Part shown: in pieces, positions 13,299-19,700 of the stretch
How positions within the stretch are numbered: position 1 is the first letter of the stretch
How the letters are laid out: every line of letters begins with the position of its first letter
Virus record (IMG/VR): IMGVR_UViG_3300033996_000972
Location: 1 to 21,334 of that record
Direction: 5' to 3' (one strand)
DNA length: 21,334 nucleotides
Source of the DNA: a virus
Program-made: the position numbers and the translations under genes
Notes under the pieces: generated by a model
Database searches by the model: none
What the model was told of the DNA's origin: nothing
The model's input: only the letters and a program-made list of their open reading frames with translations

Positions 13299-13463
13299 TC
13301 AGAAACCAGCGAGGAAGACGAGCAGCGCGGCGTGGAGGGTGTATTCGCACTGGTTCGCAGCGGCTTCACACTCGTAGCGCAGAGTGAGGCGGTTCATGCG
13401 GCCAGCGGTGAATTCACGACGGAGAAAGCGGAAGTACGAGAGCTGGGAGCGATTGGAGAGCAT
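13299..13463 (-). CDS. 54-residue protein, first gene of the leftward cassette
   Basis: The frame starts at ATG 13463 and ends at TGA 13299-13301. It encodes 54 residues: a basic N-terminus (MLSNRSQLSYFRFLRREF), then AGRMNRLTLRYECEAAANQC, then a hydrophobic end (LHAALLVFLAGF). It has the cassette leader upstream (GAGGATCACCGCC-ATG) and lies only 27 bp before the gp88-family start, which supports it. The last 12 residues could anchor it to the membrane. No family recognised. Confidence 0.6.
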   Translation of the reverse strand: MLSNRSQLSYFRFLRREFTAGRMNRLTLRYECEAAANQCEYTLHAALLVFLAGF

Positions 13464-13529
13464 GGCGGTGATCCTCGAAAGTGAGAGAGACTGAGAGAGA
13501 CTGCAGAGAGAGACGGCAGAGAGAGACTC
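13464..13529 (-). repeat. Leader with GA-rich direct repeats
   Basis: The + strand carries four copies of GAGAGAGAC followed by T/G (13483, 13493, 13506, 13519; spacing 10, 13, 13). On the - strand this is a pyrimidine-rich leader that leads into GAGGATCACCGCC and the ATG at 13463. It may be a protein- or RNA-binding element, or the source of the CTCTCTCAC elements before the other cassette genes. Confidence 0.6.
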
Positions 13530-13607
13530 TCGCAGGTGGCAAGGCTGTGAGAGAGCCAGAGCGACACGCTGGGGACGGTACCAGTCGGTTCGTGGTGCGC
13601 TCTGGGA

Positions 13608-13623
13608 ACTTGTCAGTTGTCAA
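13608..13623. promoter_or_regulatory. Operator-like repeat, copy 1
   Basis: acttgtcagttgtcaa is 14/16 identical to 13739-13754 (acttggcagctgtcaa). Both contain two half-sites of the T(G/T)NCA type and the reverse complement of TTGACA, so a protein bound here would cover the promoter element. Function is inferred. Confidence 0.45.
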
Positions 13624-13724
13624 ATAGCCGGTGCCATTGGTAGGGACCGTGTTGCGCAGTCACGCTCTCTGGATCGTGCAACGCTTCACAGCGTGGCGTC
13701 CGGCGTCATTCTGTCAACAACAAC

Positions 13725-13754
13725 ATGGTAACCCTCTGACTTGGCAGCTGTCAA
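13725..13754 (-). promoter_or_regulatory. Candidate leftward promoter of the cassette, with operator copy 2
   Basis: On the - strand TTGACA (revcomp of 13749-13754; 6/6) is followed after 18 bases by TACCAT (revcomp of 13725-13730; 4/6). The -35 element lies in the operator-like repeat copy 2 (13739-13754), whose half acttggcagct (13739-13749) has a perfect 11-bp inverted match at 13800-13810 (agctgccaagt). Transcription would reach the 54-residue gene after a leader of about 250 nt. Confidence 0.4.
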
Positions 13755-13921
13755 GGGTAAATATTTCTCCGCTCGCAAGTGCTGAATTCATGCGCACTTA
13801 GCTGCCAAGTGCCAAGGGCCGGGGTGGCGCTGGCCATGCTCCCTTGTGTCAATCGCTGCCACGCTCTGGCGCTGCAGAGTGAGCGCAGGGGGCGCAGAGG
13901 GGACGAGCGCTGACGGGCGCT

Positions 13922-14064
13922 CTCGTGGCGCTCGTGTCGCTCCTACTCGTGCGCGAGTCTGTCACATGGAGACGTGGCGCTGACAGCGTCCGCACACTGT
14001 CGCACGAGTGGCGCACGAGTGAGCGCAGCGCTCTCGGCGCGGCGTCGGCTGGCTCTCGGCGCGG
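13922..14064. repeat. G+C-rich region with CTCGTG/CACGAG repeats
   Basis: CTCGTG occurs at 13922, 13931 and 13946 and its complement CACGAG at 14003 and 14014, inside the direct repeat cgcacgagtg (14001-14010 and 14012-14021). gctctcggcgcgg repeats with a 22-bp period (14030-14042 and 14052-14064). Further CACGAG copies lie at 14211 and 14872 by the terminase genes. Repeated sites just upstream of the small terminase fit a packaging (pac/cos) site or a regulator-binding array; both are inferences. Confidence 0.5.
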
Positions 14065-14159
14065 ATAAGGCGTAGAACGGGCGCGAGGGGGGGGTGTCCC
14101 CCGGAGCGGCGAGCGTCCAGCGATATACCACCTCCACACGGTCAGATCACGCAGTGTAC

Positions 14160-14188
14160 TTGTCAACGATACGTCCCCGACGCATCAT
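14160..14188 (+). promoter_or_regulatory. Candidate promoter of the terminase operon
   Basis: TTGTCA at 14160-14165 (5/6 to the -35 consensus) and CATCAT at 14183-14188 (4/6 to the -10 consensus), spacer 17 bp. It is 34 bp before the small-terminase start, in the only intergenic region that precedes the operon. A phage-specific or middle/late activator may be needed. Confidence 0.4.
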
Positions 14189-14222
14189 GTGGAGGCACGC
14201 AGCACACACACACGAGGACTAC

Positions 14223-14723
14223 ATGTCAACGAAAGCACGGAAGACGCCCGTTGTCGCACAGGATGCGAAGGAGGCGAAGGACGCGGTGATGGAGCAGATC
14301 TTGCAGCGCATGGCGGAGGGCGAGACGGTGTCAGACGCGGTAACCAGCCTGAAGCTGACCGTGACCGCAGGCGCAGTACGGCAGTGGTTCCGGCGCGACG
14401 AAGCGTGGACCCAGCGCTATGAACAGGCGAAGAAGACGCTGGCACAGGCGCTGGCGGAGGAAGCGATCCGGGTAGCGCGGGATAGCACCAATCACTCCAG
14501 CGCGGCAGATCGGTTGCTGATTGACACCCTGAAGTGGGCGGCGTCGAAGGCCAATCCGGCGGAGTATGGGGAGCGCCAGACAGTCGAGCATCAGGGAGCG
14601 CAGACCTTGCAGATCAAGGTCGTGGAGGAAGAAACGCCGGTACGGAACGTCCAGACGCAGAAAGCGCTGGAAGCCGGTGCGATATCACTTCCTGCGCAAC
14701 TTCCCCAGAACATCCTGTCCTAA
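14223..14723 (+). CDS. Terminase small subunit (TerS)
   Basis: 166 residues; ATG 14223 with GAGGAC a few bases upstream. The N-terminal half carries a DNA-binding HTH (MEQILQRMAEGETVSDAVTS, then LTVTAGAVRQWFRRDEAWT), and the central helices (RYEQAKKTLAQALAEEAIRV) fit the oligomerisation core. DRLLIDTLKWAASKANPAEYG followed by ERQTVEHQG is the conserved stretch of the TerS-like family (COG5484-related). It recognises viral DNA and brings it to the large subunit. The large subunit follows after a 161-bp gap with structured DNA. Confidence is high for the role. Confidence 0.88.
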   Translation: MSTKARKTPVVAQDAKEAKDAVMEQILQRMAEGETVSDAVTSLKLTVTAGAVRQWFRRDEAWTQRYEQAKKTLAQALAEEAIRVARDSTNHSSAADRLLIDTLKWAASKANPAEYGERQTVEHQGAQTLQIKVVEEETPVRNVQTQKALEAGAISLPAQLPQNILS

Positions 14724-14725
14724 AG

Positions 14726-14761
14726 CACAGAAACCCCGAGGCAGGTTTCGGGGTTTCTGTG
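14726..14761. terminator. Hairpin after the small terminase gene
   Basis: A perfect 14-bp stem, cacagaaaccccga (14726-14739) with tcggggtttctgtg (14748-14761), and an 8-base loop. No T-run follows on the + strand, so it may be an attenuator, an RNA-stability or processing element, or a partial terminator rather than a full intrinsic one. It abuts a 24-bp palindrome. Confidence 0.55.
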
Positions 14762-14803
14762 GGGTGACACAGCTGTGTCACCCCTGACAGAGCTGTGTCA
14801 CCC
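14761..14803. repeat. 24-bp perfect palindrome and second cluster of origin-type repeats
   Basis: 14761-14784 is a perfect inverted repeat, each arm ggggtgacacag / ctgtgtcacccc. A second agctgtgtcaccc follows at 14791-14803. AGCTNNGTCACCC is the core of the repeats in the initiator gene (1445-1457, 1470-1482), and the match continues for 20 bases beyond, with mismatches (aacgat-agag-aac). The initiator-like protein may bind both places. Confidence 0.7.
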
Positions 14804-14832
14804 TAACGATAAGAGTAACCATAGTTAGATAG

Positions 14833-14867
14833 CGTAGAGACCATAGACTACGTATACGTAGAGACCA
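14833..14867. repeat. Direct repeat and 14-bp palindrome before the large terminase
   Basis: cgtagagacca occurs at 14833-14843 and 14857-14867 (24-bp period), and ctacgtatacgtag (14848-14861) is a perfect palindrome between them. This is the most A+T-rich part of the structural operon. It lies 17 bp before the GTG of the large terminase gene. A regulatory or DNA-binding site is plausible. Confidence 0.6.
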
Positions 14868-14884
14868 CGATCACGAGAGGACGA

Positions 14885-16228
14885 GTGCCCCCGAAGCCCA
14901 AGTTCAAACCGGGAACAAACGCAGTGAACGTCGTGCTGCCCAAGCGTCATCCGGGCCAGCAGGCTATTGCCAGCCATCCGGCGCGGTTCAAAGTGGTGAT
15001 GTGCGGACGCCGGTTCGGGAAGACGGCGGGCGGGGTCCGCGAAGCCTGTGATGTGGCCTTGGCAGGCTACCCCGTGGGCTGGTTTGCACCGACGTACAAG
15101 TACGTGCTGGAGGTCTGGCGTGAGCTGTTACAACGGCTCCAGCCGGTCATTGCGCGGTCGAACGATCAGGAACGGCGCATTGAGCTGGTGACGGGCGGGG
15201 TGATCGAAATGTGGACGTTGGACACCCCCGATCCGGGCCTTGGGCGCAAATACAAGCTGGCGATCATCGACGAGGCCGGGATTGTCCCGGACCTGCTGAT
15301 GATTTGGCAACGCGCCATCCGCCCGACGCTGGTGGATTTGAGCGGCGGGGGCTTATTTCTCGGCACGCCGCGAGGCAGACGGCATGGGTTTGTGGTGCTC
15401 TTCAACCGAGGCAACGATGACACCGAGCCAGATTGGGCGAGTTTCCGGGCCAAAACGCTGGACAATCCGTACATCCCGGTCGAAGAGGTCGAGGCGGCTC
15501 GCCGTGAGCTGCCACCGGAGGTCTTTGCGCAGGAGTTTGAGGGGGTGCCGACCGATGACGGGGCAAATCCGTTCGGACTGGACGCCATCCGACGCGCCGT
15601 TGATTCTGGCACAGGACATGGCCCCGGTGCAGAACATCATCAAGCGGTGGTCTACGGCGTGGACCTTGCCCGAAGTCTCGACTTTACCGTAGTGGTGGGC
15701 CTCGACGCCTACCGACGGATTGCCTTCCTAGAGCGCTGGCAGGCCCCGTGGGCCGTGACGAAGGCCAAGGTCAAGGAAATCGTCGGGCAGACCCCCATCG
15801 TGGCGGACGCGACCGGCGTGGGCGATGCGATTGTGGCGGATTTGCAGGCGATGGGGGTGGATGTGACCCCGCATGTCTTCACCCAGCCGTCCAAACTGCG
15901 CCTGATGCAGCGGCTGGTGGCGGCGTTTCAGGGCGATGAACTGAAAATCCCCGACGGCTGGCTGATCAACGAGCTAGAAAGCTTCGAATTCCAGTACACC
16001 GCGACCGGCGTGCGCTATGAAGCACCGTCAGGGTTCCACGATGACGGTGTGATGGCGCTGGCACTGGCCCTGTATGGGTGGGATCGGGTGCAAGGCGTGG
16101 TCCCCGAAGCCCCACCGGGGTTGCGGCTGGTGGTCGATGACCCGAATATTACAGAAGACCTGTCAGGCGCAGGCCGCAATGGCCATGTCGCTGGTGATTT
16201 TGCAGCGCAACTCCCCGGAGGCTGGTGA
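14885..16228 (+). CDS. Terminase large subunit (TerL)
   Basis: 447 residues; GTG 14885 has GAGAGG five bases upstream. ATPase half: Walker A CGRRFGKTAGG (40-50), Walker B LAIIDEAG (125-132), the C-motif-like LFLGTPRGR (157-165). Nuclease half (RNase H-like): YGVDLARSLDFTVVVGLD (Asp260), VADATGVGDAI (Asp308) and FHDDGVMALALALYGW (Asp386/387), giving the three acidic catalytic sites. It packages DNA into the prohead by ATP hydrolysis and cuts the concatemer. The start is not ATG but no better one is near. The stop is shared with the next gene (TGATG). Length is normal for the family. Confidence 0.95.
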   Translation: MPPKPKFKPGTNAVNVVLPKRHPGQQAIASHPARFKVVMCGRRFGKTAGGVREACDVALAGYPVGWFAPTYKYVLEVWRELLQRLQPVIARSNDQERRIELVTGGVIEMWTLDTPDPGLGRKYKLAIIDEAGIVPDLLMIWQRAIRPTLVDLSGGGLFLGTPRGRRHGFVVLFNRGNDDTEPDWASFRAKTLDNPYIPVEEVEAARRELPPEVFAQEFEGVPTDDGANPFGLDAIRRAVDSGTGHGPGAEHHQAVVYGVDLARSLDFTVVVGLDAYRRIAFLERWQAPWAVTKAKVKEIVGQTPIVADATGVGDAIVADLQAMGVDVTPHVFTQPSKLRLMQRLVAAFQGDELKIPDGWLINELESFEFQYTATGVRYEAPSGFHDDGVMALALALYGWDRVQGVVPEAPPGLRLVVDDPNITEDLSGAGRNGHVAGDFAAQLPGGW

Positions 16229-16542
16229 TGGCAGCAAAGAAGCGTGGCATGGAGGCGGTGATCGCGAAGAGCAGTGGCATCGGACGCCCGCGGAAGGCCG
16301 CGCTCCAGCGCAAAGGCAAGGGACCGGGCATTGCCATCATGATTGCCGTCGGCAAGCCAAAGCCGGGGATGGGCAAGGGGCCGATGGGTAAGGGGCCGAT
16401 GCGCGAGGCGATGGAAGAGAAGCCCAAGAGCAAGCTTGCCGCCCTTGAAGCGCGTATCGCGGAGCTGGAAGCGCAGTTGTCCAAGCTGGAAGAGGACGAC
16501 GAGGAGATGGACGACGAGGAGATGGGCGAGGACGAGGACTGA
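16228..16542 (+). CDS. Small charged protein after TerL (GKGPM repeats, acidic coiled-coil tail)
   Basis: 104 residues. ATG 16228 shares a base with the TerL stop (TGATG) and has GGAGG about eight bases upstream; an in-frame GTG at 16225 is a worse choice. Residues 1-60 are basic and Gly/Met/Lys-rich, with PGMGKGPMGKGPM near 46-58. Residues about 68-90 are a short coiled coil (LAALEARIAELEAQLSKLEE), ending in a run of Asp/Glu. A bipolar basic/acidic protein of this kind may be a packaging or head-assembly cofactor; no family recognised. Confidence 0.72.
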   Translation: MAAKKRGMEAVIAKSSGIGRPRKAALQRKGKGPGIAIMIAVGKPKPGMGKGPMGKGPMREAMEEKPKSKLAALEARIAELEAQLSKLEEDDEEMDDEEMGEDED

Positions 16543-16811
16543 TGGCGAAGTCCCCCGCGTGGCAACGCGCTGAAGGCAAGAATCCCGAGGGGGGCCTCAA
16601 CGAAAAGGGCCGCGCTTCTCTGCGTGCGCAGGGGAAAGACATCAAACCGCCCGTTTCCGCGTCAGCAGCGGCGGCGTCTCCCGAAAAAGCCAAGCGTCGA
16701 GTCGCGTTTTGCAAGCGCATGTCGGGCATGAAGCGCAAACTGACCAGCGCCAAGACCGCAAACGACCCGAATTCGCGCATTAACAAATCACTTCGAAAGT
16801 GGGACTGCTAA
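16542..16811 (+). CDS. Small conserved phage protein (SPAWQR...KWDC; DUF6321-like)
   Basis: 89 residues; ATG 16542 shares one base with the preceding TGA. The pattern SPAWQRAEGKNPEGGLNEKGR, RAQGKDIKPPVS, ARRVAFCKRMSGM (here KRRVAFCKRMSGM), and the C-terminal LRKWDC matches a small family I remember from marine phages (DUF6321, from memory). Conserved residues include Trp, GLNEKGR and two Cys. The protein may be a small virion or DNA-binding protein; function is not established. Confidence 0.78.
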   Translation: MAKSPAWQRAEGKNPEGGLNEKGRASLRAQGKDIKPPVSASAAAASPEKAKRRVAFCKRMSGMKRKLTSAKTANDPNSRINKSLRKWDC

Positions 16812-16812
16812 C

Positions 16813-17139
16813 ATGGCCGCTACGTTGCTTAAGTCTAGCGTGATCACCGTGTCTGCCGCTGAACAGGCGGCAACGGTGCTTGGATTGCCGTCTCCCGGCG
16901 CGGTTGCGGTACAGATTACCGGCACACTGTCCGCCACGATCACGTTTGAAGCCACGGTCGATGGCACAAACTGGGTCGCGTTTAACCTGCTTCCGGCGGC
17001 GTCCACGACGGCAGCCTCCACGGCCACGGCGGTTGGGATATGGACGGCGGACAGCAAGGGCATTGCAGGGTTCCGCGCCCGATGCAGCGCCTACACGAGT
17101 GGAGCGCCGGTCGTTACGGTGCGATACGCGGCGATCTGA
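16813..17139 (+). CDS. Beta-rich small virion protein candidate
   Basis: 108 residues, ATG 16813, one base after the previous stop. The sequence is beta-rich and poor in charges: AAVQITGTLSATITFEATVD (as AVAVQITG and SATITFEATVDGTNW), then ASTTAASTATAVGIWTADSKG and PVVTVRYAAI. The pattern of strands ending in an SGTxTFEGSVDGTNW-like turn is typical of small beta-sandwich decoration or head-fibre proteins near phage portal genes. It sits between terminase and portal genes. Role is inferred from fold and place. Confidence 0.7.
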   Translation: MAATLLKSSVITVSAAEQAATVLGLPSPGAVAVQITGTLSATITFEATVDGTNWVAFNLLPAASTTAASTATAVGIWTADSKGIAGFRARCSAYTSGAPVVTVRYAAI

Positions 17140-17411
17140 TGCTGGACATCCTCCCGCACCTGATTTGGGCTGGCGTGGTCGTCTTTTTAGCCAAAGACCT
17201 CAAGGCGTTTGCCCATGAGTGGAAGACGATGAAGGCGCTAGACCCACTCGCCCCAGTCGAAGTCCCAGAAGACCTGATTGCGCTGGCCAATCAAGAGCGG
17301 GAGACATGGGCGCAGGAAGAAACGCTCCGAGCGATGCGGGAGCGGTACGAAGCGTTGGGCGACTGGAACGGAGTTCGCGCCGCATTTGGCATTGGGCGGA
17401 GACACGCATGA
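17139..17411 (+). CDS. Small membrane-type protein upstream of portal
   Basis: 90 residues; ATG 17139 shares one base with the preceding TGA. Residues 2-18 (LDILPHLIWAGVVVFLA) form one hydrophobic helix, followed by a soluble helical domain (FAHEWKTMKALDPL, then DLIALANQERETWAQEETLR and AMRERYEALGDWNGVRAAFG). This resembles small phage membrane proteins with a cytosolic tail, sometimes found beside portal genes. No family recognised; membrane insertion is likely, function is not known. Confidence 0.72.
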   Translation: MLDILPHLIWAGVVVFLAKDLKAFAHEWKTMKALDPLAPVEVPEDLIALANQERETWAQEETLRAMRERYEALGDWNGVRAAFGIGRRHA

Positions 17412-17421
17412 GGATTAACCA

Positions 17422-19692
17422 GTGACGATACCGCCGCTTGACGAGTACGGCGCGATGGCAGACCCGACCTTCCAAGGCGCGGTCATGGAAGACGAGATGG
17501 CCCGCATTTTAGAGGGGCTGTCGAATAATCCGCTCTCGCCCAACGAACAGGTTGCGCCCAATCCGCCTAGTGAGGCGCTGGGGCTGTCTGGAGACGAAAC
17601 GCAGCAGGCGTTGATCCGGGCATTGTACGGAGACGACTGCCCGTTGGCGGACGAGCGGCTGGTAGAAGACCGATCCGCGTGGGCGTCATGGACGCGCAGC
17701 ATCTGGGAGTCGCGCCGAGAAGCGGTGCAGATGCACCTGCATTTGGTCGAGCGTAATCGTCTCTTCCGCGCCGGTCAGCAGTGGATTTCGGCGCAGGGGT
17801 TGGGGCCGTGGCGTGAGCCGTCCCGCCCTCGGGATGCGGCCCGCGTGGTCTACAACATGACGGACAAGGCGCTGGATCAGCGGCTCCAGATCATCATGGA
17901 TCAGCGCCCCGGCTTTAGCGTTACGCCAGCGACCAACGATCCGGACGACAAGCGCAAGGCGCAAGCGCAGCAAATGGCGCTGGAATATTTGTATGAGCAG
18001 TTGCAGATGGACCGCTTTGCGCGAGAAGCCGCGTTCTGGGCGCAGACGGATGGGTTGTCGTTCTGGCACTTGTTCTGGGATGCCGACCGTGGCCCGTGGG
18101 ATGAACGGTTGGGCGAGCGTCCGGGGCAGAAGAAGCCGCTGGGCGACATCGGCTGTCAAACGCTGCGTGTGGAACAGGTGCGCGTCTCGCCGAACGCGAC
18201 CGCCACGCAGCCGCCCAGTTGGGTGGTGGTGCGAGAAGTCATTTCGCGGCAAGAAGCGGTCTATCGCTATGGCGTTGCCGGTCTTGATGCGGCCAATACC
18301 ACGCTGTCCAATGGCAACGCCCCAACGTATGCCGGGTCAGAAGGCATTGGCGCATGGGTGCTGACACAGACCACGATTGGCGAAGGGCAGCGTCTCCGCG
18401 ACGAAGACGTCACCGAACGCTTTACGGTCTATCTTGCGCCACACCCCGACGTACTGCCAGACGGGATGCAACTGATTGTCGTCGGCAACGAAGTGGTGTT
18501 TGGGCCGAAGCCGCTGCTTTGGGGCGTTATCCCCGTCGTGCCAGTACGTGATGGGTCGAGCGATCCGTCCTACTATCCGCGCCCGATCATGGAGCAGTGG
18601 ATCGACCACCAGATGCGCGTCAATGCGCTACTGTCCAAGTGGGTCGAGAACATCCGCGTCAACGCGGGTGGCCGCTTCCTGACGCGCCCCAACGCGATTG
18701 CGACCGAGACGTTCATGGGCGGCGTGACCTCCATGATCGAAGTTCGTGGCGCTGGCAGCATGGGCGATTCCATCCAGCCCGTGAACGGGTTCTCGGTGGG
18801 TAACGATGTGAAGGAGGCGCTGGCGCTGGAACAGCGGGCGTTTGAGAACGCGAGCGGCTGGAATCAGGTCAGCCGAGGGCAGGCAACGGGCGAGTCGGGC
18901 CGAGCGATTATCGCCACCCGTGAACAGTTGGAGCGCGTGTTCTCGCCCGTCGTCTCTGCGATTGCCCAAGCCTACACCGATTTTGCCAAGGTGGCGTTGG
19001 CTGGGATGGCATGGGGCTACGATGTGCCCCGTGCTTTGGGGACTGTGGGCAAGGGCCGACCGGATCTGGCGCGAGCGATCTCGTCCAGCGACTTTGACGG
19101 GCAGGCCGATGTGAAGGTGGAGAAGGCGTCCATGATGCCGATGCCGCTAGCGTTCCGCATGTACATGCTGGACAACTGGTTGCAGACGGGCGTCATCGAC
19201 CTCAAGGAGTACCGCCGCCGCCAGATGTTTGCGCTGGCGTCAAACATCTCGTCGCCCGACGACGATCAGGAAGCCCGTGCCAAGCGCGTGGCCGATGCCA
19301 TCCGCACGGGGGAACCGATTCCCGAGCTGCGTTGGCAGGACAACGAAGCGATTCATCAGGATGTGCTAGAGCGCGACATCCTGCTGCAAGACGATTTGGA
19401 CCCGCAGATTATCGCCGTGGCGCAGGAACGGTGGACCGCCCTCGCCAATCAGGCTATGCAGAAGCAGGGTGGACCGCCGGGGGCACCCCCGATGGCACCC
19501 CCTGCGCCGGGAGCTGGACCCGAAGGCGGACCGCCCGCCGCCAGCGTACCATCGTTGCCACCGGGACAGTTGCCCCTCGCCGCCAGTAATCCCCCCATTG
19601 GGGTGGCCCCGCTCATGCAGCAGTCGCTGGCGGGCATCCCTGATGAAGAGATCGCTGCACGGCAAGCGGACATCTTATCCCGCCAGCAATAG
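17422..19692 (+). CDS. Portal protein (P22-like)
   Basis: 756 residues; GTG 17422 with GAGGA about eight bases upstream. The N-terminal region has DRSAWASWTRSIWESRREAV and YNMTDKALDQRLQIIMDQRP, the opening typical of P22-type portals. A central HLFWDADRG, VRVSPNA and VPVRDGSSDPSYYPRP follow; EQWIDHQMRVNALLSKWVEN is the conserved stem/crown helix. The last about 75 residues are Pro/Gly/Ala-rich (GGPPGAPPMAPPAPGAGPEG) and probably disordered, then a short helix. It forms the dodecameric entrance for DNA and nucleates prohead assembly with the scaffold. Length fits P22-type portals. Confidence 0.92.
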   Translation: MTIPPLDEYGAMADPTFQGAVMEDEMARILEGLSNNPLSPNEQVAPNPPSEALGLSGDETQQALIRALYGDDCPLADERLVEDRSAWASWTRSIWESRREAVQMHLHLVERNRLFRAGQQWISAQGLGPWREPSRPRDAARVVYNMTDKALDQRLQIIMDQRPGFSVTPATNDPDDKRKAQAQQMALEYLYEQLQMDRFAREAAFWAQTDGLSFWHLFWDADRGPWDERLGERPGQKKPLGDIGCQTLRVEQVRVSPNATATQPPSWVVVREVISRQEAVYRYGVAGLDAANTTLSNGNAPTYAGSEGIGAWVLTQTTIGEGQRLRDEDVTERFTVYLAPHPDVLPDGMQLIVVGNEVVFGPKPLLWGVIPVVPVRDGSSDPSYYPRPIMEQWIDHQMRVNALLSKWVENIRVNAGGRFLTRPNAIATETFMGGVTSMIEVRGAGSMGDSIQPVNGFSVGNDVKEALALEQRAFENASGWNQVSRGQATGESGRAIIATREQLERVFSPVVSAIAQAYTDFAKVALAGMAWGYDVPRALGTVGKGRPDLARAISSSDFDGQADVKVEKASMMPMPLAFRMYMLDNWLQTGVIDLKEYRRRQMFALASNISSPDDDQEARAKRVADAIRTGEPIPELRWQDNEAIHQDVLERDILLQDDLDPQIIAVAQERWTALANQAMQKQGGPPGAPPMAPPAPGAGPEGGPPAASVPSLPPGQLPLAASNPPIGVAPLMQQSLAGIPDEEIAARQADILSRQQ

Positions 19693-19700
19693 GATTGTTT

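Larger units (their letters stand above)
13464..14222. other. Gene-free control region between opposed operons
   Basis: About 760 bp without a credible gene: frames here are short, Arg/Ser/Pro-rich, or begin at TTG with no ribosome site. The left half (13464-13820) is leader and promoter sequence for the leftward cassette, with TGTCAA/TTGACA-containing repeats and an A+T-rich patch (taaatatttc, 13758-13767). The right half (13860-14100) is very G+C-rich and repeat-rich. The last 100 bp hold a candidate rightward promoter for the small-terminase operon. Likely jobs are divergent promoter control and perhaps packaging initiation. Confidence 0.7.

Noticed and set aside
12603-13484. 293-codon + strand frame opposite the gp88-family gene
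   Set aside because: It covers a well-matched gp88-family gene and the 54-codon gene on the other strand and has no recognisable domain.
13414-13623. 69-codon - strand frame over the GA repeats
   Set aside because: Starts at TTG with no ribosome site and reads through the pyrimidine-rich leader of the first cassette gene.
13849-14166. 105-codon - strand frame in the control region
   Set aside because: Arg/Ser/Pro-rich, starts at TTG without a ribosome site, and spans the G+C-rich repeats; looks non-coding.
14726-14761. Full intrinsic terminator after the small terminase gene
   Set aside because: The stem is perfect but no T-run follows on the + strand, so only a partial terminator or other RNA element is claimed.
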